Source of the DNA: Methylomonas rosea
Lineage (GTDB): Bacteria > Pseudomonadota > Gammaproteobacteria > Methylococcales > Methylomonadaceae
Length of the DNA stretch: 64,000 nt
Assembly: GCF_024505055.1 (NCBI RefSeq)
Contig: NZ_JANIBL010000004.1
Span: 47,490 to 111,489, forward strand
Reading direction: 5' to 3'
Part shown: positions 18,593 through 27,342 of the stretch, in pieces
Layout of the letters: every line of letters begins with the position of its first letter
Numbering within the stretch: position 1 is the stretch's first letter
Program-made: the position numbers and the translations under genes
The notes under the pieces: generated by a model
Database searches by the model: none
What the model was told of the DNA's origin: nothing
Seen by the model: only the letters and a program-made list of their open reading frames with translations

Positions 18593-19558
18593 ATGACGAA
18601 AAAAACGGCGGGACGCTGGCGCATAAAAAACGAAGAATTGCATTCCCAACAGCAAGGTAACTGCCTGACTGAATATCTACCGAGTGATATGGGCAAGGGC
18701 CACTCAACTCTGTTTCCGCTCGATCAGGATCTGAACTATATCGAAACCCATTATCAGCCCAGTCAGGATTTAGCCATCCTGACCCGGATTGATCAACAGA
18801 ACCCCCGTCTGGTTGTGACTTTGGGCATCCAAGGGCAATCGCGATTCGTCGATGCGCAAGGCCGCGAAATTACTTTTAATGAAGGCTATACGTCGATAAG
18901 CGCCTTTAGCTCCAGTATTGGCGAGCGCCAATATCAAGCCAATAATCCGATGGCTCAAGTGCGCTTTTCGATGAGCAAATCTTGGTTAAGTAGATATTTC
19001 GGCGAAAATACCGCAACGCGATTTTTTAATAAGAACGGCATTAATTTAATAAGCTATAAACCCATTTCGAACACGGCATTAATTGCCACGCGACAGCTAT
19101 TAAATTGCGACCCGGATAACCCGGTAAAACATGTATTTATGCACGGCCAAGCCATGTCGATATTAGCCGCCGAAATGGGGCATTTATGGCAAGACGTTCA
19201 GAATATCTCGCCGGTATTTTCACAAAAAGACCAGGCCATAGCCCAAACCGCGCGCAGTATTCTGTTAAATGAATATAAAAACCCGCCGTCGGTTGCGGAA
19301 TTATCAAAACGCGTCGGCACTAATCAATTTAAATTAAAGCAATTGTTTCATCACTTTTTTAATACTACGCCGTATGGCTTATTATTAGAGATTCGAATGA
19401 AAACCGCATATCAATTATTGGAATCCAGCCGTTGTCATATAGACGTTGCCGCCGCCCACGTCGGATACAATCACGCCAGCAATTTCAGCACCGCTTTTAG
19501 TAAATACTTCGGAATATCCCCCGGCAATATTGCCAAAAACCACACATCCAAACCTTAA
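18593..19558 (+). CDS. AraC-family transcriptional regulator (PchR-like)
   Basis: A 321-residue protein with a long N-terminal sensing region (RLVVTLGIQGQSRF, then AFSSSIGERQYQANNP) and a C-terminal AraC DNA-binding domain of two helix-turn-helix units (PSVAELSKRVGTNQFKLKQLFHHFFNTTP and HIDVAAAHVGYNHASNFSTAF, given here in parts). The architecture is that of PchR-type regulators, which activate nearby siderophore receptor genes on binding the ligand. It is divergent from the TonB receptor gene, which supports such a role. The gene and its upstream gap are more AT-rich than the neighbours. Confidence 0.85.
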   Translation: MTKKTAGRWRIKNEELHSQQQGNCLTEYLPSDMGKGHSTLFPLDQDLNYIETHYQPSQDLAILTRIDQQNPRLVVTLGIQGQSRFVDAQGREITFNEGYTSISAFSSSIGERQYQANNPMAQVRFSMSKSWLSRYFGENTATRFFNKNGINLISYKPISNTALIATRQLLNCDPDNPVKHVFMHGQAMSILAAEMGHLWQDVQNISPVFSQKDQAIAQTARSILLNEYKNPPSVAELSKRVGTNQFKLKQLFHHFFNTTPYGLLLEIRMKTAYQLLESSRCHIDVAAAHVGYNHASNFSTAFSKYFGISPGNIAKNHTSKP

Positions 19559-19705
19559 GGGTTTACTATAGGCGCGGCGCCGACAAAATTCGTGTGTCGG
19601 TAAAGCCGGCAGGACTATGCGTATTTTGGATTCGCAGACCATTAGACCGAGCTGATACAGCCCGATTTTCAACCCATTCGCTCTTACCTCCCCAGCCAAG
19701 CACCA

Positions 19706-20620
19706 GTGCCAGCCGACACTAATCAGCCGAAATCCATTCAGACTCCCAACCCTATCTTGCCGCCGTCTAACAGCCGCCTCGGTCTAATCTATATGCTGGT
19801 CGCTTGCGTGTTGTTTTCGGTTATGAACGCCGGCGCATACGCTATCGGCCTATTCGACACCGGCTTGCCGCCCAGTATGATCAGCTTTATCCGCATTCTG
19901 GCCAATTTATTGATCCTGACAGTCCCGGCGTTGATCGGCGGCCGACTGCGCGGTCTGTTCGGCGATGCCCGCCCGTCGTTGTGGTTGCGCGGCTTGTTCG
20001 GTAGTACCGCCTTGATGCTGTCATTCGCCGCCATCGCCCGTATTGGTCCGGGCGAGAGCGCGTTTCTTACCGCCAGCAGCGGCGTGTTCGTGATGCTGTT
20101 AGGGCCACTGGTGCTGGGCCAAAAAAACTCGCTGCTGGTTTGGCTGGCGATTATTGGCTCATTCAGTGGGGTGTCCTTATTATTCGACCTGGAAAATAGC
20201 CACAACCTGTTCGGCCAAGCCATGGCCTTGCTGGCCGGCCTGCTGTCGGCCTTGGCCTATTTGATGGTGGCGCGCGCCGGGCGCAGCAATACGCCGCAAA
20301 CGGTGATCTTCTATTTTTGTCTGGTCGGTCTGGTGTTACACGGTTTTTATTTTGCGCGCTTTGGCTATCGCCTGCCGGGCTCGCCGGAAAGCTGGGGCTT
20401 ATTGCTCTTGGTGGGCCTGTCGGGCAGCGGCGCGCAACATTACATGACCAGGGCTTATCAAGCGGCGCCTGCGGCCTTGGTCAGTTCCATCGGTTATTTG
20501 GCCCCGGTATTAAGCCTGGCCTGGAGCGTCTTGCTGTTCGAACAAATTCCCGGCCAAACCGCTCTGCTCGGCACCGCGCTGATTTTAGTGTTTGGCGTGA
20601 TGTTGCCGTTTCTACGTTAA
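19706..20620 (+). CDS. EamA-family (DMT) transporter
   Basis: A membrane protein of about 304 residues with ten hydrophobic segments and the two EamA repeats of the drug/metabolite transporter superfamily (SLWLRGLFGSTALMLSFAAIARIGPGESAFL near the first repeat end, APAALVSSIGYLAPVLS in the second; given in parts). The start is GTG at 19706; an internal ATG at 19793 (MLVACVLFS) would shorten it and cannot be excluded. It follows the AraC regulator by 147 bases. Substrates of this family are metabolites or amino acids; none can be named here. Confidence 0.8.
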   Translation: MPADTNQPKSIQTPNPILPPSNSRLGLIYMLVACVLFSVMNAGAYAIGLFDTGLPPSMISFIRILANLLILTVPALIGGRLRGLFGDARPSLWLRGLFGSTALMLSFAAIARIGPGESAFLTASSGVFVMLLGPLVLGQKNSLLVWLAIIGSFSGVSLLFDLENSHNLFGQAMALLAGLLSALAYLMVARAGRSNTPQTVIFYFCLVGLVLHGFYFARFGYRLPGSPESWGLLLLVGLSGSGAQHYMTRAYQAAPAALVSSIGYLAPVLSLAWSVLLFEQIPGQTALLGTALILVFGVMLPFLR

Positions 20621-20701
20621 GCCGAACCGGCTGCTTGCAACGCCTGACCATAGGCATGATGCAGTTGCTGCTGAATTGGCCGGCGCTTTCGAGACCAGAT
20701 T

Positions 20702-21601
20702 TTAAACCGCAAGCTTGCAATAAGACGGAATCCAACTGCGAGCGATCATGTAGTCCGGCAATTCGTTAAAATCAAAGGCCTCGCCATGGGCGATCATTTG
20801 TTTGACATCGAACAGCTCGCCCACTTCCGGGATATCTTGATAAAACAGGGTGTAAAACGGCTTAACCAGATAGCGGGCAATCTTAATACCCAATGGCCCG
20901 ATGAAATTACGCCTCTGGCCGACATGGGCGACTTCGTCGATGGTGATTTCGTCCAGCAAGGCTTTCAGACGATCCCGAACTTCCGGCTCGTCGGCCAATA
21001 ACTCGTCGAATAACTGATACAGATGGCAATAGAAGCTGACACCCATTAACTCCGTGACGAAGGCCGGCGTATCCATCAATACCCCCGGCAACTTGGGAAA
21101 TTGTTCGTAGATCATTTCCTTAAACGGGGTCAACGGTTCCCATACCACCCGCTCTAATCCGCAGGTCTTCAGCATTTCATCGAACAAACGCCAATGGCAA
21201 AATTCTTCGGCCAGATGCACTCGGGAAATTTTGTCTTCCACGCTATGCGAATTAGCCATATCCGGCACCACATCCCAGGCACCTTTAATACCCACCCACT
21301 CATGGCGCGCAAATTTATAAATACCGCAGAGTAACAAGGTCAGCTTGTCCAGGGATTTTGGATCGTCCACCATCTTCACATAATTGCGATAAAACGCTTC
21401 CGGGTCCGCCAAGGGCTTGTGCAAGCGCACCGGATTATTTTGAAAATACGCCAATCGTTCGCGTTTTTTAGCCAAATCCCGGTCTGCTTCCAGCAACTCA
21501 CCACCATGTTGTTGGGTAAACAGCCAATAATCGGCAAAATTTTCCTGCCGTTGCGCGTCGCTGGCGGGCGTAAAAATAGAACGATATTTGGCCTGAGTCA
21601 C
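20702..21601 (-). CDS. Putative ferritin-like diiron protein
   Basis: A 299-residue soluble, mostly helical protein. Two ExxH motifs, in HLAEEFCHWRLF and in ITIDEVAHVGQRR, lie in helices spaced as in ferritin-like diiron proteins. An upstream helix with RHEWVGIKGAW and one with ELMGVSFYCHLYQLF may give further ligands. I do not recognise a named family, so the diiron fold is an inference from the motif pattern. The gene is alone, convergent with the EamA transporter and 66 bases from the next small gene. Confidence 0.5.
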   Translation of the reverse strand: MTQAKYRSIFTPASDAQRQENFADYWLFTQQHGGELLEADRDLAKKRERLAYFQNNPVRLHKPLADPEAFYRNYVKMVDDPKSLDKLTLLLCGIYKFARHEWVGIKGAWDVVPDMANSHSVEDKISRVHLAEEFCHWRLFDEMLKTCGLERVVWEPLTPFKEMIYEQFPKLPGVLMDTPAFVTELMGVSFYCHLYQLFDELLADEPEVRDRLKALLDEITIDEVAHVGQRRNFIGPLGIKIARYLVKPFYTLFYQDIPEVGELFDVKQMIAHGEAFDFNELPDYMIARSWIPSYCKLAV

Positions 21602-21666
21602 AAAATATTTCCCAATCTGCGGATAAAGACGCAGATTCTAACGAATTAATGACTTAAGGGTGGATT

Positions 21667-22074
21667 TTAAAATTTTTCCGTCGAGGAAATCGTTTGATCG
21701 TCCGACTCCCGCTGCATTCCCAACCAATTCAACGCATCGTCGCGATTATTGAAAATCCGGTAAACCCAATCGGCATCCCTGGGCATTGACAACATAACTT
21801 GGGTGGTCAGTTGGCTGATGTGGCTATAGACCACAAATGCGGCCGCTTTAATACCGGGCAAGGTCCCAAGTGCGGTTTGCGAGGCAAAATCATAGTGGTA
21901 GGCGTTTACTTTGTGCACCAGCAGCAGATAGGGCCTCTGTAAATGCGCAACGATCCAAGCATGATATTCGTCGACACAAGCCAAGTTAAATTCCACACCC
22001 TCATCGACAACAAACTCCGCCAAGTCCTCATCCAGCTTGATGGCATTACAAAAACTTAATCTAAATCGCTCCAT
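21667..22074 (-). CDS. SpoIIAA/STAS-like hypothetical protein
   Basis: About 135 residues from MERFRLSFCNAIKLD at 22074, preferred to the longer frame because GGGAGGG precedes it. The protein has no signal peptide or membrane segment. The alternation of strands and helices (LLVHKVNAYHYDFASQ, AAAFVVYSHISQLTTQ, ending IFNNRDDALNWL) resembles SpoIIAA-like / STAS proteins with the terminal F-x-x-x-x-x-A-x-x-W-L signature. Function unknown. It stands just downstream of the ABC ATPase gene without overlap. Confidence 0.55.
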   Translation of the reverse strand: MERFRLSFCNAIKLDEDLAEFVVDEGVEFNLACVDEYHAWIVAHLQRPYLLLVHKVNAYHYDFASQTALGTLPGIKAAAFVVYSHISQLTTQVMLSMPRDADWVYRIFNNRDDALNWLGMQRESDDQTISSTEKF

Positions 22075-22191
22075 CGTCCCTCCCCGGCCCACTGGCGCGT
22101 CAACTCTGTGGACAGTATCGCACAACCAGGAAAAAGTCTAACGACAAAGTTATCGCCGCCAAGCTTTTTAGCGCCACCTTAACTGAAAAAA

Positions 22192-22863
22192 CTAGACCGA
22201 GCCGACCGCCAAACGACCATCGACAATGCGCAATTGCCGCTTGGCTCTGCCGCCGATGTTTTGGTCGTGGGTGATGATGATCAAGGTCACGCCTTGCCGG
22301 TTCAGATTTTCCAATAACTCGATGATGTCCTGACCGGACTTGCTGTCCAGATTGCCGGTCGGCTCGTCTGCCAACAGGATACCGGGCTGCATGATCATCG
22401 CCCTGGCAATGGCTATGCGCTGCAACTGGCCGCCGGACAACTGATTAGGCTTATGCTCAGCCCTATCAAGTAAATTCACCGAGGCCAGCGCCTGTAACAC
22501 CCGTTGCTGGCGTTGCTTGCTGCCGATCCCGGCCAGGATCATCGGCATCTCGATATTTTCTGCAGCGGTAAGCCGCGGGATCAAATGAAAAAACTGAAAC
22601 ACAAAGCCGATATTGTCCCGGCGAACCCGCGCCAATTCGTCATCGCTTTGCCGGGTGACATCGGTGCCGTTCAACAGATATTGGCCCGAAGTGGGCTGAT
22701 CGAGTAGCGCGACTATGTTTAACAGCGTGGATTTGCCGGATCCCGATGGCCCCATCACCGATACATATTCGCCACGGCCTATAGTCAGGTCGATGCCGTT
22801 CAAGGCCTGCACAATTTGCTCGCCCACCTGAAACTCCCGGCGGATACCGCTGAGTTGAATCAT
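22192..22863 (-). CDS. ABC transporter ATPase, LolD/MacB type
   Basis: A 223-residue ATPase with Walker [11 protein letters not shown]-loop, signature [14 protein letters not shown], Walker [14 protein letters not shown] and the H-loop IIITHD. The [13 protein letters not shown] and [17 protein letters not shown] phrases are typical of LolD/MacB-type subunits. Its start overlaps the stop of the HlyD-like adaptor gene by four bases, so they are co-translated. The expected permease genes are not downstream; two suitable ones lie at 12432-14838 on the same strand. Confidence 0.92.
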   Translation of the reverse strand: MIQLSGIRREFQVGEQIVQALNGIDLTIGRGEYVSVMGPSGSGKSTLLNIVALLDQPTSGQYLLNGTDVTRQSDDELARVRRDNIGFVFQFFHLIPRLTAAENIEMPMILAGIGSKQRQQRVLQALASVNLLDRAEHKPNQLSGGQLQRIAIARAMIMQPGILLADEPTGNLDSKSGQDIIELLENLNRQGVTLIIITHDQNIGGRAKRQLRIVDGRLAVGSV

Positions 22864-23996
22864 GGCTTAACGCGCACCGTCACGCCGGCCGCCACGCCGT
22901 CCTTGCCAACCGACGTCACCACTTGATCGCCCGCCTTCAATCCCGACAACACCTCGGTGAAACTCCAATTGGACAGGCCGGGCTGGAAGCTTTGTTCATG
23001 CAGAACATTATCTTTGTCTATCAACAATACCCGCTGATTGTCCAAAATCGCCTCGGCCGGCAAACGCAACGTGCGGTCTTTTTGACTAAGTAACACTTCG
23101 ATGTCGGCGCTATAGCCGGGTAACAGTTCCGCAAGATCTTTGGCATCGCGCAAAGTCACTTCCACTTCCACGGTGCGCGCCTGCTTTTCTTTTTCCAACA
23201 CATAAGGCGCGACCCGGGTCACGATGCCGGAACACCGCTTATCCGGAAACGCATCCAGCGACACGCATGCACTCATGCCGATCTTGATGCTGGCCGCGTC
23301 CACTTCGTCGATAGGCGCGGAGACCGTCAAGCAGCTGACGTCCAGCAAATCGATAGGCGGCAAGGTCGGAATCCCCGGCGGCGATGGCGTAACGAACTCG
23401 CCCAACTCGGCGTTCACCTCAGCGACCGTACCGTCGAACGGCGCTTTCACCAAAGTGCGCTGCACAGCCGCCTCGGCGACGCCCAACTGCGCCTCAGCCA
23501 CCTCAATGGCTTGCAGCGCGGCTTTGCAAGCGGCGCGCTGCGACCTGCTGCCGGTCACCGATTTATCCACCTGCTCGACGGACACTAAATTCTTGTGTTT
23601 TTGTAATTCCGTCATCCGCGCCGCTTCCCTCTCCGCGCCGCCAGCCAATTGGCAAGCCTGTTCGGCACTGGCCCGGCTGGCATTGATCTGGGCTTTCTGC
23701 AAAGCCACCTGGGCTTTCAAATCCTGATTCCACACTTCCAGCAACACCTGCCCTTGCTTGACCTTATCGCCTTCCTTAACACGCAACTCAGCCACCTGTC
23801 CGCCCGTCGCCGGCGCCAAATACGCCCGCCGACAGGCTTTCACCGTCCCCACCCGCGTATTCGCGACCGTCGCCCGCACCTCGCCTTCCGCCAAAGTATA
23901 AGCCTCCACCTCGACCGGCTGCGGGCGGCGGCTGTAGAAAAATAGTGCGGCGATGGCTATCAGCAAGGCGGCAACAATCAGAGTTTTGCTTTTCAT
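22860..23996 (-). CDS. HlyD/MacA-type periplasmic adaptor
   Basis: A 378-residue membrane-fusion protein. It has an N-terminal anchor (TLIVAALLIAIAALFFYS), a split biotinyl-lipoyl domain (VAELRVKEGDKVKQGQVLLEVW and RTLVKAPFDGTVAEVNAELGE in two parts), a long alpha-hairpin rich in Ala and Gln between them (about residues 95-170), and beta-barrel and membrane-proximal domains. It links an inner-membrane ABC exporter to an outer-membrane channel or to an envelope substrate. It is first in a two-gene unit with the ATPase at 22192. Confidence 0.9.
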   Translation of the reverse strand: MKSKTLIVAALLIAIAALFFYSRRPQPVEVEAYTLAEGEVRATVANTRVGTVKACRRAYLAPATGGQVAELRVKEGDKVKQGQVLLEVWNQDLKAQVALQKAQINASRASAEQACQLAGGAEREAARMTELQKHKNLVSVEQVDKSVTGSRSQRAACKAALQAIEVAEAQLGVAEAAVQRTLVKAPFDGTVAEVNAELGEFVTPSPPGIPTLPPIDLLDVSCLTVSAPIDEVDAASIKIGMSACVSLDAFPDKRCSGIVTRVAPYVLEKEKQARTVEVEVTLRDAKDLAELLPGYSADIEVLLSQKDRTLRLPAEAILDNQRVLLIDKDNVLHEQSFQPGLSNWSFTEVLSGLKAGDQVVTSVGKDGVAAGVTVRVKP

Positions 23997-24185
23997 GGAG
24001 CGAGTGTGCGAATAAGAGGCATGGTCGGTAGCCTACATCGACAGCCTTAGATTGCCAAGCGTTCAGCGGATTACGGGGCAGAATAATTGCGTAGCCAATA
24101 TGAGTATCTGGCGAAAGCGCTGTCGCTTATTCCGGTGTAAATGACTAACATAGATATTTGCTTCGAATCATCCCTGGAGCCTGGG

Positions 24186-24206
24186 TTCCGGCAATCCATG
24201 CCGGAA
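24186..24206. repeat. REP-like hairpin TTCCGGCA/TGCCGGAA
   Basis: A perfect 8-bp stem TTCCGGCA/TGCCGGAA with a five-base loop, followed by TGACGG. It resembles the widespread 'CATTCCGGCATGG' type intergenic palindromes. The gap 23997-24592 holds only this and repeat copy C. Confidence 0.55.
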
Positions 24207-24286
24207 TGACGGCGTCAACGCAGCACCAGGAGCCTTGTAAGATATACAGCATTAACAACAATTCGAAAAACTTGCTGGTGGGAGGA

Positions 24287-24540
24287 GTTTTCTCCCGTAT
24301 GCCGCGCCGAGTACCGAAGCTTTCGGCGGGAACAGCCCGCAGGGGCGACGCATGGATGCGGCGCGTTGACGAAGGGGCAGGAAGCCCCTTTCGTCAACCC
24401 CCGGCAAAAGCGAGGAACGCAGGATCGAAGCGGCATCCTGGAGGCCTTTCTTTTGGTGACTTTTCTTTGGCCAAGCAAAGAAAAGTCACTCGGTTGTCGG
24501 TCCGAGAACCGACATTAAATCCAGCCGTCGTGCCAGCGAC
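24287..24540 (-). repeat. Dispersed structured repeat, copy C
   Basis: A full copy in minus orientation. It is the most diverged one and shows clear matched changes: GTGACTTTTCTTTG/CAAAGAAAAGTCAC in the long stem, GTCGGT/ACCGAC in the second hairpin and GTTGACGAA/TTCGTCAAC in the inner stem. It lies about 50 bases left of an AT-rich HEPN gene pair. It is the only copy without an inverted partner in the window. Confidence 0.85.
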
Positions 24541-24592
24541 AAAATAATTTGTAAGACTTCAAATCCGCCTGGGCACAAAAGCCGTGCCCACT

Positions 24593-25012
24593 CTACGAAA
24601 CTAGCAATGCGTTCGAACGATAAATATACGAATCCTCAATAAAAACTCCATTTATTGTGTTTCTTGAAAATCTGATTCCCGCAATAACGTCCCCCGTTCC
24701 AACAGCAAAACTCAATAATTGAACAACTTGATTATCAGTATTAGTAACCCCAATATCATTAAGAGAGACAATATTATCTAAGTCTGTAGCCTGCTGGTTC
24801 GAAATAACTATTTTCTTGTAAAATTCTCTGGGGCCATAAGAACCAACAAGAGGCGATGCAAGAATTAATTTCCAAGTTTTTTCTTCAGAAAAAAATAGCC
24901 AGAATGCACTTTTTACATCTGCATTAGCCTCGTCGAGTTTTTTAAGCAATATAGAGCCAGCATCGATCATCTGCTGAGAAAGCGTTTCAGTTACCAATAC
25001 TTCTTTAGCCAT
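24593..25012 (-). CDS. Hypothetical partner of HEPN protein
   Basis: A 139-residue soluble protein. The N-terminal part MIDAGSILLKKLDEAN is helical; the middle SAFWLFFSEEKTWKLILASP looks like beta strands. I have no family name for it, but similar proteins with a 'W-x-L-x-x-ASP' stretch occur next to HEPN genes as far as I recall. Its start overlaps the end of the HEPN gene by 22 bases, so they are co-translated. It is AT-rich compared with the core genes around it. Function unknown. Confidence 0.6.
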   Translation of the reverse strand: MAKEVLVTETLSQQMIDAGSILLKKLDEANADVKSAFWLFFSEEKTWKLILASPLVGSYGPREFYKKIVISNQQATDLDNIVSLNDIGVTNTDNQVVQLLSFAVGTGDVIAGIRFSRNTINGVFIEDSYIYRSNALLVS

Positions 25013-25407
25013 GCCAATATTCCCGAGGTTTCTTCTGTTACTGCTTTAAAAAGATCGTTTGCTTTAGTTTCTTCGATATTGCACTCGTACCGAGATGATT
25101 CCGACCAATCTTTCGCGACCGCCCAATTCAGATTGAAATCGTTATTCCTTTCTCTCTGCTCGGATAATTTCTGCTTAAGTCCGGCAACTCCAAGTAACTC
25201 AGTTAGGTTATGGGTATGGCTTTGATTGGCCAATTGCTTATTTGGAAAATCATATTGGCTTACCTGCTTCGCAATGCAGGCTTTGAGAGCACATTCAAGT
25301 GAATAACCTGTTAAATAATAGGCTCCTTGAAAACTCCTAGATTTTAGCAATATTTCAGCTTCTGTCAGCCTGATTTCGACTAGTTTTTCTAAATCTGATT
25401 TATTCAT
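24991..25407 (-). CDS. HEPN-domain protein
   Basis: A 138-residue helical protein. The start KLVEIRLTEAEILLKSRSFQGAYYLTGYSLE (given in parts: RLTEAEILL, GAYYLTGYSLECALKA) is characteristic of HEPN domains that bind nucleotides or RNA. No clear R-x4-6-H RNase motif is present in the usual C-terminal place, so it may be a non-cutting HEPN. It is first of a two-gene AT-rich unit. HEPN pairs often act as toxin-antitoxin or defence modules, but the usual MNT nucleotidyltransferase partner is absent here. Confidence 0.7.
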   Translation of the reverse strand: MNKSDLEKLVEIRLTEAEILLKSRSFQGAYYLTGYSLECALKACIAKQVSQYDFPNKQLANQSHTHNLTELLGVAGLKQKLSEQRERNNDFNLNWAVAKDWSESSRYECNIEETKANDLFKAVTEETSGILAWLKKYW

Positions 25408-25490
25408 ATTTTATATGCGTCTATTAAGGAGTCGCCTTATAAATATTTATTATCAAGCACATATGACTTGTGCTGCATAAATATTACAAT

Positions 25491-25937
25491 TCACCCACAA
25501 ACCTCCACCTCAAACACCGTCCCCTTAACCGCCACAACCTTCACCTTAGCCCCCAGCGGACTATCCTCCCCATGCACCTTCCAAAAGGTATCATCAACCT
25601 TAATCTTGCCCTGACCATTCTCGATAGGTGCAATTAGAAAAAAAGTGCGGCCTATGTACTGGGCGCCACGTTGATTCAATAAAGGATGATCGGTAACAGT
25701 CGCTGCCCGATTCCGGGCGTATTTACGCCAGGCCAACACGGACAACACCGCCAGCAAGGAAAACAACAGCAATTGCACGTTGAACGGTGTAGCAGGCACT
25801 AACAACACCACAGCGCCGACAATAAACGCCGACACCGCCAGCCACAGGAAAAAGAAGCCGGTGACAACGATTTCCAAGGCTAAAAAGCCGACCGCCAACA
25901 CCCACCAGTACCAAAACACGATGTCTTGTTCCCACAT
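25491..25937 (-). CDS. NfeD-family membrane protein
   Basis: A 148-residue protein with three to four N-terminal membrane segments (FWYWWVLAVGFLALEIVVTGF onward, listed in part) and a C-terminal OB-like domain (GKIKVDDTFWKVHGEDSPLGAKV). This is the short NfeD type (YbbK/YbbJ pair in E. coli) that works with an SPFH protein. It begins two bases after the SPFH gene stop, so both are one operon. Likely role: membrane-quality control or microdomain organisation at the inner membrane. Confidence 0.9.
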   Translation of the reverse strand: MWEQDIVFWYWWVLAVGFLALEIVVTGFFFLWLAVSAFIVGAVVLLVPATPFNVQLLLFSLLAVLSVLAWRKYARNRAATVTDHPLLNQRGAQYIGRTFFLIAPIENGQGKIKVDDTFWKVHGEDSPLGAKVKVVAVKGTVFEVEVCG

Positions 25938-25939
25938 AA

Positions 25940-26860
25940 TCAGGCCTTTTTGTTTAACGCTTCTTTAGCCAACTCGCCGATGCCGCCCAAGGCGCCGATC
26001 ACACTGGAGGCTTCCAGCGGCATGAAGATCAGCTTGCTGTTGTTGGCCGAAGCGACTTCTTTCAAGGATTCGATGTATTTTTGCGCGACGAAGTAATTGA
26101 TGGCCTGTACGTCGCCTTTGGAGATGGCTTCGGACACCATCATCGTGGCGCGGGCTTCCGCTTCTGCCAAACGTTCGCGGGCTTCGGCGTCGCGAAACGC
26201 GGCTTCCTTACGGCCTTCCGCGTCCAGAATCGCGCCTTGTTTCAGACCTTCGGCCTTCAGGATTTCCGCTTGCCGCAAGCCTTCCGCTTCCAGGATCTGC
26301 GCGCGTTTTTCCCGCTCGGCTTTCATTTGTCTGGCCATGGAATCGACCAGGTCCTTGGGTGGGGCGATGTCTTTGATTTCGATACGAGTGACTTTAAGCC
26401 CCCACGGTGAGGTGGCTTCATCGACGACGGTCAACAGGCGGGCGTTGATTTCGTCGCGCCGCGATAGCAGTTCGTCCAGGTCCATGGAGCCCATGACGGT
26501 ACGGATATTGGTCATCACCAGGTTGATAATGGCCATGTCCAGATAAGTAATCTCGTAAGCCGCTTTGGCGGCATCCATGATCTGGTAAAACACCACGCCA
26601 TCGACCCGCACCATGGCATTGTCTTTGGTGATCACTTCCTGAGACGGTACGTCCAGCACTTGTTCCATCATGTTAAGCTTGCGACCGATGCGGTCAATGA
26701 TCGGCATGATGATATTCAAGCCGGGCGTCAAAGTCGCGGTATATTTACCGAAGCGTTCGACGGTGTACTCCATGCCCTGCGGCACGGACTTGACGCTCAT
26801 GAACACCATCAAAACCGCAAATACCAACAACATTATTGCGAATAAACCAAAGCCGCCCAT
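25940..26860 (-). CDS. SPFH/stomatin-like protein (QmcA-like)
   Basis: A 306-residue protein with an N-terminal membrane helix ([18 protein letters not shown]), an SPFH/band-7 domain ([15 protein letters not shown] through [14 protein letters not shown]), and a coiled region of repeats ([20 protein letters not shown]). Such proteins form rings or microdomains on the inner membrane and act with NfeD proteins, here the next gene. The spacing and length match QmcA. Confidence 0.92.
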   Translation of the reverse strand: MGGFGLFAIMLLVFAVLMVFMSVKSVPQGMEYTVERFGKYTATLTPGLNIIMPIIDRIGRKLNMMEQVLDVPSQEVITKDNAMVRVDGVVFYQIMDAAKAAYEITYLDMAIINLVMTNIRTVMGSMDLDELLSRRDEINARLLTVVDEATSPWGLKVTRIEIKDIAPPKDLVDSMARQMKAEREKRAQILEAEGLRQAEILKAEGLKQGAILDAEGRKEAAFRDAEARERLAEAEARATMMVSEAISKGDVQAINYFVAQKYIESLKEVASANNSKLIFMPLEASSVIGALGGIGELAKEALNKKA

Positions 26861-26961
26861 AGCGCCTCCTAAATTGTGAAAATGAATTGTGTATTGCCAA
26901 CGGTCACGCGGCTAATAATAATGTATGTCTCTTTAACTTGCTGGAAACAGGGTTCCGATTC

Positions 26962-27225
26962 ATGAATACTTTGATCTACTACAGTTTTAACGTAATGATT
27001 TTGGCGGTGATTATCTTGATCGTCGGCCTGATCAAACCCAAGTGGATACTGCTGTGGATGGATAAACCCGGTCGCCTGCCCATCATGGCCATTGCCGGTG
27101 CGATATTTATGGCTGGCGCGGTGATGTTTGGCGAAGGCAATAAACAAAAACAACAGGAACAAGCCGCCGCCGCAGCCAAACAACCCGCGCAAAAGGCGGG
27201 TGAAGAAGTGCCGGATTTACATTAA
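26962..27225 (+). CDS. Small inner-membrane protein
   Basis: An 87-residue product from MNTLIYYSFNVMILAV at 26962. A longer frame from 26887 adds hydrophilic residues without a ribosome site and is not preferred. Two hydrophobic helices (VMILAVIILIVGLI and LPIMAIAGAIFMAGAVMF) flank a short KPKWILLWMDKPGR loop; the C-terminus is rich in Gln, Ala and Lys. It is divergent from the SPFH gene with about 100 bases between. Function unknown. Confidence 0.65.
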   Translation: MNTLIYYSFNVMILAVIILIVGLIKPKWILLWMDKPGRLPIMAIAGAIFMAGAVMFGEGNKQKQQEQAAAAAKQPAQKAGEEVPDLH

Positions 27226-27272
27226 TCCGTTGGATCAAATGAATTCGCACGTCAAATTTCGCTTTTTTACTT

Positions 27273-27308
27273 CCCTCACCTCAACCCTCTCCCGGAGGGA
27301 GAGGGAGA
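27273..27308. repeat. Small CCCTCTC palindrome, copy 2
   Basis: CCCTCACCTCAACCCTCTCC followed by GGAGGGAGAGGG, the same element as at 3438. It lies between convergent genes ending at 27225 and 27343 and could serve as a transcript-end hairpin for either. Confidence 0.75.
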
Positions 27309-27342
27309 ACATGTGCCGAAATTTGAAGCGAGAAAGTTATAG

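Noticed and set aside
26887..26961. Longer N-terminus of the small membrane protein
   Set aside because: The extra residues are not membrane-like and no ribosome site precedes the first ATG.
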